Assembly (NCBI GenBank): GCA_028023455.1
Contig: JAQFVV010012402.1
Location: 16,990,935 to 17,054,934 of the forward strand
DNA from: Epiperipatus broadwayi
Taxonomy: Eukaryota; Onychophora; Udeonychophora; Euonychophora; Peripatidae
Direction: 5' to 3'
Length of the DNA stretch: 64,000 bases
How positions within the stretch are numbered: the first letter of the stretch is position 1; the number at the start of each line of letters is the position of its first letter. Made by a program: the position numbers and the translations under genes. Below, in pieces: positions 10,551 to 22,464 of the stretch. The notes beneath the pieces are model-generated. The model saw nothing but the letters and a program-made list of their open reading frames with translations. It was not told the origin of the DNA and ran no database searches.

Positions 10551-13523
10551 TTTTTTAAAACACCATTCCACACATTTAGGATTTCAATTCATATAACGTT
10601 TCATTGACAATTGGAATAACTAACTGTAAACATCATTTATAAATATATGTTAAATTCTTCATATAAAGTTCAGTTGAAGATAATTGACTACAGGATAATT
10701 AACCATGGTAATATTTCAATATTAATTGCATTTTCTTAATATAATAGATTCTAACATCTCAAAATTGAAGCTATATCATAAACTATAATGAGTCTTATTT
10801 AGTACAAGATATGTACAATGTACTTTTCAATGTCGGAAGACATTTTAATTAAAAAAAAAAAAATGAATCTAGTGAAGACTTCTAATATATTGTGAAAAAT
10901 AAGTTTATTTTTGTTTTTCTGCAATTATATCATATCTTGATTATATATCAGTATTAGAAATGACATCATGTTAGTTATCATATACCAATTTTGCATTTGT
11001 TGTCCTTTTTACTATAAATAATATATAGAAATACGGATGGATTCATACACTGACATTGTTAAAATATATTATTAACATGGGAGCCAGTGGATTAGAAAGC
11101 ATTGAAATGAAAAAGACTTTTAAAATTTTAAATATAAAAGCAAAACAAACTTCAATCCAGATTTTGATTTTCTGCATATCTTTATGTATTGTTGTAAGAT
11201 CTCTTCAAACAAACTACTAATCAATGCAGAAAATTGATAATCATGATTTTAAAAATCAAAATGGAGGTTTATGTATATGCATTATTCTCAGTGACTTTTT
11301 TTTTTGTATTTCTAGTATAGTTTTAGCAACCTTTTATAATATATATTTACTGTTTGTAATAAATTATGATAATTCTGTCACTGAAATGTAATAAATAAGT
11401 TTAAATGCAATAATAACACTGCTTCTTATATGGAGGAAATATCAAAAACATTAATATAACTATAGCATATTTCTAGCACTGAGCATTCCTTTCAAAGATA
11501 AGCATAAAATTAACTTTTGAAAAGAGTGCTTGACTTTGAAAATGCATTAGAATTATATTAATGTTATTAATATTTTCTTTATGCAAGAAGCTTGTTATTA
11601 ATATATTTAACTCTATAACATGTTAATGATTATTTGTAAATCAATAGTGTATACAATATATGTAAAATTAAAATTAAATAAAAATTTAATTTATAGATAT
11701 ATGATAATTTTCTGTTGGAAGGAAAGTTAATTAATTAATTAGATAATAGTGATTAAATGATAACACTAGTTTAGCATTAAGTTATGGTTTACCAATGCAT
11801 GCTACCTTTTAATTTATTCTAGAATTTTAAGTTTTAAGCTATATTATGAGTAGTGAAAACCCTTAAAAGATATATAGTTTGGAAGTGAAGTGTTATTTAA
11901 TAATAATATGTTTAAAAAAAGTGAATGATGTTTGTAGATTAAATTACATCAATTTGTGATCAGAAGTGAATATTGTTCTAAACAAGAAGAAATTACATCT
12001 ATGCGATGATATCATTAGAAAGATTAGATTAAAAATCTAGATGTTTGGAAGAAAATACAAGAATGAAATATAAAATGGATTAAATATGAGTCTTTAAACG
12101 AATTAATGATTTGCTGGAGATGACTATGGAAGATAAAAAAAAGAAAGCTAAAAGAAAAAGGATGTCTTGGTTAATATCCTAAGGTTAAACAATCCTAATA
12201 TAGTAAATGTGTCTCAGTCTGTGTTTTTATAAAAATGATGAATAATATATGCTTACTATTCAGATCATCTTGTAGAGAACAACTTCATTAATTTTCAGAA
12301 AAATAACTTATTTTTGAAATTCATTTTCAAGGTCTAAATTTGGTTTGATCTTCCCATGTAAAAAGCCTTGAAATCAATAGAAAATATCTTCCTGAAGTCC
12401 CTCTCCCATTAAGGGCACTGGCATTAAATTCATTTAAGAATTATATGTAATGATTCATTTTAAAATGATTCACAGTTGAAATGCCAAAAAAACATTTGGG
12501 TTTTATGAATTAGAAAAACACCTTTAATTTATTTATATCATAAATATCTTTTGTTTTCTGTGCTGAGAAATTACATTGATAACTCTACATGGACCTTTTA
12601 ACTAAATTTTGAAATGGTTTTTGCTATAAACCAAAAATCAAATAACCTCATTGTTTTTCCTTTGCTATATCTGGAGGTATTCTTCATTTCTCAATTTACG
12701 AACATATGTTTACTAACCAATTTTTATATTTATTAAAAAAAGTTGTACTTACATGATTTAATTTATTTTTATACTGAATTCTAAAATATTTTATGATCTA
12801 GGCTTATTGAGCCCAGGTTTCCACCATAATCTACTTTTCCATGTTGAAAACTATACTCTAAACTTATGCAAGAACAAAATGTATAGAATTTTTATTTTGA
12901 TGATTCTCATTCTAAATGAAACTTATTTTTAAATGCAATAGTAAATGTAGAAATAAAGCTAATGTGGTCATGATTTCCAATTATTATTGCTTATAAAATT
13001 ATAATACAAATTATTATTGTTTATTTTGCATGCTAATCCAGATGTGGAATAGTACTTGGATATGACAAAACTAATGTAGTCTCTTCTGCTGCTCTAATGT
13101 GATTTATAGAGTCACTCTTATACCATCTAATAAACTTGGATTATAAAATCAAATCCTATTCTAAAAGATGTTACTCTTGTAAAAAATGATACTAGAAAAA
13201 ATTAACAAATCTGCATTCTTAAAACAATTAATACAATCCATTTTTATTATAGAATTAAGAACTTATCATATTGCAAAGAATTACTATAAGGTGTTCATTG
13301 GTGATGTAATGCATATAATGCTCACATCATTGCATGCATTAAATCTTAGGGTTGTGATCTACATTTATAATTTTATATATAAAAATCTATGCATGTTGTG
13401 TTTTACATGTATAATTTAAAATATAACATTTTAATTTAATATCTGCTCTGGACTATTTAATAGAATTAATGAAGTAAGTATGTTTTAGCACACACACACA
13501 CACATGTTTAATATGAAATAATC
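10551..13523. other. AT-rich intergenic DNA, nothing recognised
   Basis: No exon, RNA gene or classified repeat found. A short CA run occurs at 13491-13504. Reading frames such as the one at about 13186-13419 lack domains and splice context. Confidence 0.5.
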
Positions 13524-14432
13524 ATGATTTATTGTAATAATTGTAAAAACAGCTTTATTTACATTAAATAAAACAATACAATTAATTAATATAAACATAT
13601 AAAATAGATTGATAAAAATTTGATAAAAGATTTAATTTATAAGATAATAACTGATTACTTATAAATTTTACAGTTCCTGTTTAAAGGCTTATTAAAATCA
13701 TTTTAAAGACTGAGTTGATGTATTATAAAAAGTAGACATGTTATAAACATAAAAATTCTTGGGTAGGTAGACATAGCTCTAGAGAACTGTCTAAAAAAGG
13801 GATTAAGACATGTACCACATAGTAGGCCAGCATGTCAAGCAAGGGAACTACCTACAAGAAAGAACACCAAGGGCAGGCTTCAATATTTAATGATATCACA
13901 GCTGAGGATCATGAGTGGGATAGAGAGAGGTTTTAAAGGTTATCTCAGTCTTTAAAATGATTTTAATAAGCCTTTAAATAGGAACTGTAAAATTTATAAG
14001 TAATCAGTTATTATCTTATAAATTAAATCTTTTATCAAAGTTAATTTACATATGAATTTACATACATTACCATTTATCAATATCACAACAATGATTTAAA
14101 ATCTGTTTTGGCCATGAATATGAGGGACAAAATCTAGAAAGCGCTAGACCTGCATTAATTTATTTTAATTGTTTTTTATCATTAACAGCTTCTTCACCCA
14201 GTGTGTCAAAGTGCTTGTATATACTATCAATCTATTTTATATATTTATATTAATTAATTGTGTTGTTTTATTATTTATTTATTTTTTCATGTCAAATGCA
14301 TTGACCAGGAAGCAAATCCGGGCCAGCTGCTTGGAAGGCGACTATACTAACCGCTAGACCACTAACGCCTGACTTGTATTGTTTTATTTAATGTAATAAA
14401 GCTGTTTTTACAATTATTACAATAAATCATGT
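13524..14432. repeat. Composite nested inverted repeat, split by a SINE
   Basis: Outer arms: 13524-13581 (TATTGTAATAATTGTAAAAA …) pair with 14376-14432. Inner arms: about 13617-13713 (TTTGATAAAAGATTTAAT …) pair with about 13953-14043. The centre (13714-13952) is GC-richer unique sequence. A tRNA-Gly SINE (- strand) sits between the right inner and outer arms and explains their unequal spacing. The whole looks like one ~800-bp fold-back transposon later hit by a SINE. Confidence 0.8.
14268..14374 (-). mobile_element. tRNA-Gly-derived SINE, family B (inverted)
   Basis: On the - strand it reads GTGGTCTAGCGGTTAGTATA, then a CTTCCAAGCAGCTG anticodon arm, a degraded B box (GGATTTGCTTCC) and the family tail CAATGCATTTGACATG with an A-rich end (T-rich at 14268-14288 on the + strand). 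It lies inside the right half of the composite inverted repeat, so it inserted after that element. Confidence 0.85.
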
Positions 14433-14603
14433 CTATTGCATATTAATAGAAAGTGGTAACATGAAGAGTATTGAAAGGAACTTTTTACATCATATATAAA
14501 AGTGCAGTAGCTGATAGTTTTAGTTAAGTTATAAATAAACAGCGTATGTATTCCTGTTTGTGAACCCAATCATTTCATATACATATTATGTTGTATTTAT
14601 ATA

Positions 14604-15075
14604 TTGGACTATTTCCATCATCTAATATAAGTATTGAATGTCTTTAGAAAAATTTAATTTTATTTAAATATTCCCAATACATCCACCTGTTAGTAATAGC
14701 ACACAGTATATGCATCATGTTTTGATATATATTATTCTCCCATCTTCTTCTGATGTTACTAGCCTGACCAGAAACAGTACTAGTATGGGAATCAAACTTG
14801 TTAGATTCTTGAATATTGAATTTTAAGGTAACAATCAGGTGTTTAGAGCATTACCTTAAAATTCAAGGTTGGGTCTGATTCCCATGCTCCTACTGTCACT
14901 AATCAGGCCAGCATCACCCAAGAAGAGGGGAGAATAATCCCACTCAAAACGTTGTGCAGATGCTAACCTGTGTGCTATTACTAATGTGTGAATGTATTTG
15001 GAATATTTAAATAAAGTGATTGAAATAGTCCAATATATAAATACAACTAAAATACCATCATCACAAACCTTCAGG
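14604..15075. mobile_element. Inverted pair of repeat family C
   Basis: A - strand copy (14604 to about 14835) faces a + strand copy (about 14850-15075). The outer ends TTGGACTATTTCCATCATCT and GAAATAGTCCAA match those at 5.25 and 5.9 kb, and the same tail AAAATACCATCATCACAAACC follows on the right. Both copies carry the central CTGAAGA-like/AAAACG block. Two independent loci with the same inverted-pair layout suggest a property of how the element inserts. Confidence 0.75.
14911..14958 (+). ncRNA. Hammerhead-like core in family C
   Basis: ATCACCCAAGAAGAGGGGA … TCCCACTC then AAAACGTTGTG. A GAGGGGA/TCCCACTC stem with one bulge sits where helix II should be, followed by ACGT (palindromic helix III) and T before GTG. 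Two core substitutions (CCAAGA for CTGAAGA, AAAA for GAAA) make it inactive. The partner - strand copy has the same layout at 14715-14757. Confidence 0.3.
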
Positions 15076-17279
15076 AAACATATTATGCATAAGTAAAAAT
15101 AGTTAACTTATACCAGTAATTGGTAGCATGTCATCGTTACAGAATTAGATGTTTTTTATTATTATTACCAACTATAATTAAATTTGGAATATCCTACATT
15201 AGTTGGCACATTTCTTGTATTAAGAATGAACTGTTATAAGATATTGTATGATAAAGAATCATTGCCCATAAAGTAATTAATTTAGTAGTGAGAACATAAA
15301 TATAACAAATAAAATCCTTAAAGCATTTCCTTTTTTTTTTGATATGACATTTAATTGCATTCTTAATGGTTTCAGACAATAACAATATATTATGAATATA
15401 TGTGCTAAACCACAATGATGAGGATAATTACCTACATTTGAACTCCATTACTAAGATTAAAATAATTTGTAAGAAGGCATGAGCTATAAACCAAGAAAAT
15501 AAATTATTAAAGTATATTATTAATATTCTAATTTAGTTATAATTAGAAAGATAGCAAAGATAAACAAATGTCAAATTCATTTTCGGCAAAAGATTTCACA
15601 TCTAATTTATTTTTTATTTTTTTAAAAATATTAAAATTTGAAGAAAAATAATTATGAAAATAAAATATCTATATATGTGTTCATTCTAATAAGAACTGCT
15701 TTTCATAACTGCACCTAATTTTTATTCCAAATAATTAATAGTTTTCTCAGTGACCAATTATTTGAAGTTGGGTGCAACTATCATAGTCCTGTTCTTTATG
15801 GGTTACTATGAGTAATGTCTTATAGAAGATTTTAAAAAATGTTATTGAATTCTGTCATTTTAAATGATAGTATTTCAAGGTAGTGAATTTTAAACTACTC
15901 ATAAAATAAATAAAGTTGTCATAATAAGAAGAACCATAAGTTCAAAATGACCATGATCCATAAATTATGATGATCTGGAAATGTAGTGAATTTGGAGAGA
16001 ACTTTTCTCCAATGAATAACTAGCTTAATCATTAGTATGTGTGATCATAGTTAAGCAAAAACATTTCTGTGTAAATGGAAAAGGTAAAGTGAGTATTGAA
16101 GGTGAGATTTTCATGATATAAATCATTATCCCATAGTTATGTGGTAAATTCCCAGGGAGGGATGGTTATTTAATAAAGGTTTTTTATTACAATATATATA
16201 TATTACACACATAAACACAGGTACTCATTGTAACACAGACATTATATTTCAATGTAATGTGAATGCCCACTTTAGCCACAATAACATTATCTGATGCTAT
16301 TTGATGATTTAAGGCATGCAATCAACCACATAATCATATTTGTTCTCATAGCATTTCTTCAATCAAATGAATTCTCTGAATATATTTAGCATGGCATGCT
16401 CAGAATATTATTATCCAATTAAAGATAAAGATGAGCATTTGATTCTCTTCATATATCAGATTATAATGAAGATTTATCAAATCCTAATATCTATTTTTTG
16501 ACAAATGCAGACATTGACACAAATAATTTTAACATTAAACAAAATTTATAGAACACAATATAATAATATAATAACAATAATGATTATCAAATCAAAGATC
16601 CCTGCCCTCAACATCAAATACTAATTAAAATTTAGTAAATAAATACAAAAAATGGCTCCAGAAAGTTTTCTGTTAGATGAAAGGAGACCCTTTGATTCCT
16701 TTTTGAGACCTTTTGGAACTGTCAGGGCAAATTCCTAATGTCTACTCCATATGTGCTTGTCATTGCAGCTGTTATTATTATGTGGTTATTCATGTAGTAA
16801 TTGAATATGGATGGACTGCTTTCCAATATGCATCAGCTAGAGTGATGATTTTATTATGGCTTTAGATTAAAAAATACCATTCTTTTCAGTTACCTGATAG
16901 TTGTTAACTGAAATATCAGTTGAGTTTTCTTAAAGCATGTTGAATGTGTGGTTGAATAAATTTTTTTCTTTTTAAAAAATTTACAATCATGATAGACAAA
17001 ATTAAATTATGGTATTTAATCCCAGGAGATTGTAAAGTTACCAGTCAAGACAGAAGTTAGAAGCTAAAAGCAGAGGATGCTAAGAATTCCCTAGATATGG
17101 ACCCAGATGATTATTTGATGATGATTTTTTTATTTAGATACTTTCAAATGAAGGAAGATTGCATAAATTGGAAAAAAGAATTGCCTAATATTAAATAGGG
17201 TAATGTTGGGCTTTGTGAAATCATAAAAAAAATGTGAAAACAATTGATTTAAAAAGTGAACATGCCCCTAATTCCAATG
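15076..17279. other. AT-rich DNA with one small inverted repeat
   Basis: Only a small inverted repeat stands out: 15711-15739 (GCACCTAATTTTTATTCC …) against about 15753-15778 (… GAAGTTGGGTGC). No exon or RNA gene recognised. Confidence 0.5.
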
Positions 17280-20025
17280 GTACTGATATTGAATAAGTGA
17301 CGTGGAATTCATTATAAATAGTAAAACAAAAGTAACATTCTGGAGATTGATAATACATTAAGCACAATGATAAGATTAGTTATTTAACTTAATGAAAGAT
17401 ATAAAATGCAAATAATTCAGATTTATGGCCCAATAATATTTCAGTGTGATGAAGAAGTAGGGATTTTTATATAGATGTACAAAATGTTTTTGATCAGATC
17501 AGACAACATTTTAAAATTTTCATAGAAGATTTTGATGCTAGATTGGTAAATAATTGAAAGATAAATGTGTTGTGAGTAAATTTAGTTTTAGTGATAGAAA
17601 TTAGAGAGGCTACAGAAATTGCAACGTTCATGATTTTCTTTACGAGAAAAATTCTAAACACAAATGGAGCTGGGATCATCCAAATAAAACTGCAGTAAGA
17701 TTGAATTGTATGTTGACTATTTAAAGATTTATTTTTCATGGTTGCAATGTTCTTACTATGTTCAACACAGGAATTCATTATCAATTAGGTTAATACAAAA
17801 CTAGAGACATGAAAATTATTTAAAGTCACATTCATAGTCGATATACCTAATCTTCAGAAACACTCCAATGAATTTAAATTAGAACTTACAAATCATTTTG
17901 AAATATTAACAGATTTTGAAGATGATTAAGAAGATTAGATTAAAATCAATAAGATAATTGATAGTTGGTACAAATAAGTAGCAATTTACCAATCAATTTT
18001 CTACTGAGACAAGAAAATTTATGAAGACAAAACAAATATGAAAATTTTTTAAAATGATTTATTAAGAAGAATTGAATATTTGAAGTTTGTAAAATGATAC
18101 AAAAAGAATTACTAATGGTATAAGATAATAATCAGAAAATAATAAATTCTTATAACAGCTATAAAAATGTCAAATTGTTTATATACATAAAAAGCTTTTT
18201 TCAGCACCTGATTTGGTGCCCTTTTCAAATGTTAATAATCTATTATATTAAAAAACTATTACAGACATAAAACCATTTAGTGTTCAATAATTAAATTAAA
18301 ATGACCAATACAAATATAAATTATTAAAATAAATCAAAAAATGGTATAAGAAAACATGATTGTGAATTAGCAGGGAAAGCTATAGGAGAGAATAAAACTC
18401 AAAATGTAAAACAAAACATGTTAATATTGAAAGGAAAGTTATTTCTGCAATAAGAAGAAAAGATGGAACTACAGTTAAAAAGGGGAAATAACATCACAAA
18501 ATGTGTAGAAAAGTTCTTTAAAGAATTATATAGTAATAAAGAATAACAAAGCAAAGTGTATTCTAAAACGTTATTACTTCTTCTGAATTTCCCAGCATTG
18601 TAAATGAAGAAGTGAGATCAGCAATTAAATCTAGGGAAAAAGCTCCAAGAAATGATGAAATTATAATTGATATTTAAAAAAAAAACAAATGAAGAAATAG
18701 AAAAATTGTTGGCAAAGTTATATAACAAATGTCTAAATGATAAAGATATACTAGATGATTGGGAAAATGCAGTAGTAATATTGATATTCAAGAGATGTAA
18801 CAAAAACATATTAAAAACTATAGATCTATCAGTCTATTATCAGTTTTATACAAAATCTTTACCAAACTAATTATAATTAATTTTTAGAAAACTTTGTAGT
18901 CTAATCAATCAGAAGAAGATTAGTGAATTACATTCATGTATTTTAAAGGAAGTTATACAAAGATCCAATGAATATTAGTTGCTATTATGCTAAGGATTCT
19001 TAGATAATAAAAAATATTTGATTCTATAACCATTTCTATAATGATTACAACATTGGATCATCAAGATATAGACCTAAGATACTGTCATATTCTGAAAAAT
19101 ATTTAACAGAATGCAACAACAATGATTATATTACATAGATATATTAAAAGATTGGAAAAAGTGGCGGTCAGGATGATTCTATATACCCATAATATTTCAA
19201 AGCAGGTTTACAATAAATATTTTGTGGATTAAAATGGAAAGCTAAGAGAGTAAAAGTAAATGGAGATTGTTTAAGTCAATTAGATTTTGAAAATGATGTA
19301 GTTGCATTTGCAAATAATATATCTGACTTTCAAAGAAATTATTAGATGATAATAAGAAAGTAGGATTAAAGATATAAATGCTAAAAAGATTACAATAATG
19401 TTCAATGGATTATCTTAAAAGAAGAAAATAAAAATTAATAATCATGAATTAGAAGTTAATTACAAATACCTTGTTCAGATTATTAACACAGGCTGAAATA
19501 TTATGGATGAAATTAAACTTGAATGGAGTGCTTTTGGGAGAGATATCTTAAAAGGAAATATGTATTTGAAGAAAAAAAATTATTAGATGTGTTTTACTAG
19601 TTTTTTTCTTATGGATCTGAAACTTGGACACTGTAACAGAAGAGTAATATAGAGATTTCAAACTACTCAATAAAATATGGAGAGATGTTACGAATAACAA
19701 GAAAACGAAAACAAAATACATGGGTGAAAAGCACTAATAACTATTACTGACATCACTGAAACAAGAGACTGATGTGGATCTGGGCTTAACATATTTCTAG
19801 AAGAATTGATAATGGATAGTTGAAGTTTTAAATTAAATCCCAAGAGAGTTATAAAACTTAGGAACCCCCATGTGAGATGAATGGCTGAAGCAAAAAAAAA
19901 TTGCTGGTCTGTTGTAGAGAAGAGTAATTGGATTAAACTTGGAAAGACTTCCATTCTGAGGTGAAATGATAATAGGTAAAAATGATGGTGGCATCTTAAA
20001 TATATGTATACTATCTTAAAAAAAA
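17280..20025 (+). pseudogene. Decayed RTE-like LINE (endonuclease and reverse transcriptase)
   Basis: Reading across frames on the + strand recovers the order expected of an RTE/CFDP2-like LINE. An AP-endonuclease segment with IFIEDFDARL (for the usual …GDFNA…) lies near 17515, and NTKWSWDHPN (for WTWxSPNG) near 17660. An RT segment with EEVRSAIKSREKAP and DDWENAVVILIFKR runs at 18610-18800. A degraded FADD region (LDFENDVVAFANN) is near 19290, SYGSETWTL near 19610, and a tail with NTWVKST and WIWA*HISRRIDNG follows at 19720-19810. Many stops and frameshifts interrupt it, and the catalytic DD is not intact. This is an old, nearly full-length dead copy. The 5' boundary is uncertain. Confidence 0.85.
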
Positions 20026-22464
20026 TTTAATTTATTTTATCGTGTAACAATTGTCCGGGGATTACAATTCTTTTCATGTTATGATTCTTTTTATATTTGG
20101 TGATTGGGGTCAATTTTCCACCTTTGCACCAAAAATATGACTAAACTATTAATTAGACTTGTGGATGGTTGTAACACTTTGTTGCTAAATGCTATGTTAT
20201 GTACAATGTGAATGGCTTATTCATATATTTTAATTTGTAGGATAATTACTAGAAGGGTACACAAATATGATTCACCTGTCAATCATTATTGTAATACATA
20301 AAAATTGTATTATTTAGCATTATATATATCTCACATGATCTAATGAGTAATTTCTTCTGATGCATAAAGATACTTCTTCCTGATAACTGCAGAAGTAGAA
20401 TCTATATAATTGCAATTCCAATCTTTAGTATGCAAGGATCTATATCTTTCTTATAGTTATGTGGCTTATCTATTAGTTACATCAATAAGCTTGGGCTTAT
20501 TTAATGATGATTTCATCTACCATGTCCTAAAATTATTATTTTTTACTTTTTCTAAGATGCATACATAAAATTTTATCTGAATGGATTTATTTTACACTGA
20601 TTGTTATAGCTGACACATCTAAAAGTAAAAAAATATTATCTCATCAACTTTTGGCTTCAGTTTGATTTAAGTATATAAGAAATATTATCAATCTATTATA
20701 TTACATGTCATTCAGTTATATTGCTTCATTGGATTAGGTTTTATGATAAGGATTTTATTGCATTATTAAATATATGTAATCAAGGTGCAATCATTTCATT
20801 TAAAAGTGGTTCATTATTACTGGCCATTTGCTATGAAATAAATATAGAAATAACATTTATTTATTATATCATCTATTCTAATTATTTACTCTTATGAAAA
20901 TGTCTAATCTCTCTAACATATATATAATCTGACTTTATGTTATTAATAAATTTTATTTGAATGCTATTTGTTTAATCTGATTTTTAAATTCATATTTTAT
21001 GGTAAATTGAAGAAGCTTTTATTGTCCATTTTGATTTGTTTACTAAATCAAACAATTTTAATGCAATTTTTAACATTTATTTCAGTTAAAATAAGATAAA
21101 AATGGATTCACATGTTCACCTACATAAATAATTATATATAGAGTTCAAGGAAAAAAAAAATAGAGTTTAAGAATTAAAATATGATTTGAAAACCAATAGG
21201 GCTTAAATTTTTTTTAATGTAAGTATATATATATATATTGTTTTTGACCAGTTAAAACTTTTCATAACATTAAATTTTATACTCTCAATCAGGGAACCAA
21301 ACATAACAGCATTAAAAAAAGCTTAAATACAGATTCTATAAAAAAGATATCTTTGGTTGATTGGTCATTTGGTGCAGAAAATATTTTTTTAAAAAATGAG
21401 CAAGTCTTTATCTATTTGCCCTAATCATAAATTAAGATATGTGTTTATTGCATTTGTTTATACCAAAGTAGGACTGATTAATATGTCTGTGTTGGTGTTA
21501 TTCATATTAATGTGCTTTACTAAGCATTTAATGAATAATATACACAATTTTAGAAAATTGCAATGTATAATTTAAGCATCATTTTAATATTTTCATAGAA
21601 ATTAAATGCTGTTTTATATTTTGAAACATGTTTATTTCACTATATACTCTATACAACATCAAAGTTTTTTATTTATTTATTTATTTTATTAAGGAATAAA
21701 ATTTATTATAGAGAGATACATGATTGTGATACATGTTCTTGATTGAAGACCAGGATTGGCAGGTGTACCACATCGATATTGTAATTGTCTGTTTTACATA
21801 ATTATAGTTTCAGCATACATAGCCCTGATCAGGTGTGTGGATCATCTAGTCCAGAACATGGCTACTTTGATTGAGTGTAGTATTATGTGCTTCCTAGATT
21901 TTAGCATTTATGTATGCTGGTGCATGAATGATTTTGGTAGTTTATGCTATAGTAGATTAGTCAGCAACTAATTAAGCTGCATCATCGGTTGATTGTCATT
22001 TTCAAGACAAGCATTTTTACTTATTTGAGAGATTGAGTCTTAGGAGGTTTATGATAGAATGAAAGTTGATATGTGGTCTCTGAGTTATTAAGTTTCATCT
22101 AGGATGTATATAGTTTGAATTTGGTATTTTTGTTTACACTGACCAGGCCGTTCATTACGCGATAACAATAGGCATGACGTACAATATGTGGTGAAACCAT
22201 ATGTTAGAAATTACATATTATCATTTAACATATTGTATAAAGCCTTAATATATTTTGTTTCTTGATCATTATTTTTCTTGCATGTCTCATGAATGCTTTA
22301 TTTTATTAGTAGACAGTTCTATTAATAATGATTATTTTATATTTTAGCATTAAAAGAATTTAAGATTTAGGTTATTATTATTAATATATTTTGAAACTGG
22401 ATGCATTTAAGCTTACATTCTGTTCAAGATTTATTTTTCTTAACTGTATTCAATTGTTTCAAAA
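20026..22464. other. Unclassified AT-rich DNA, one GC-richer patch
   Basis: No exon, RNA gene or repeat class could be supported. A somewhat GC-richer stretch at about 21720-22210 (with CACTGACCAGGCCGTTCATTA) may be an old unclassified repeat. Its frame at 21756-21971 has no recognised domain. Confidence 0.45.

Noticed and set aside
21756-21971. A 71-residue frame with several cysteines and hydrophobic stretches
   Set aside because: Uses a non-ATG start, has no splice signals or domain match, and sits in likely repeat DNA.
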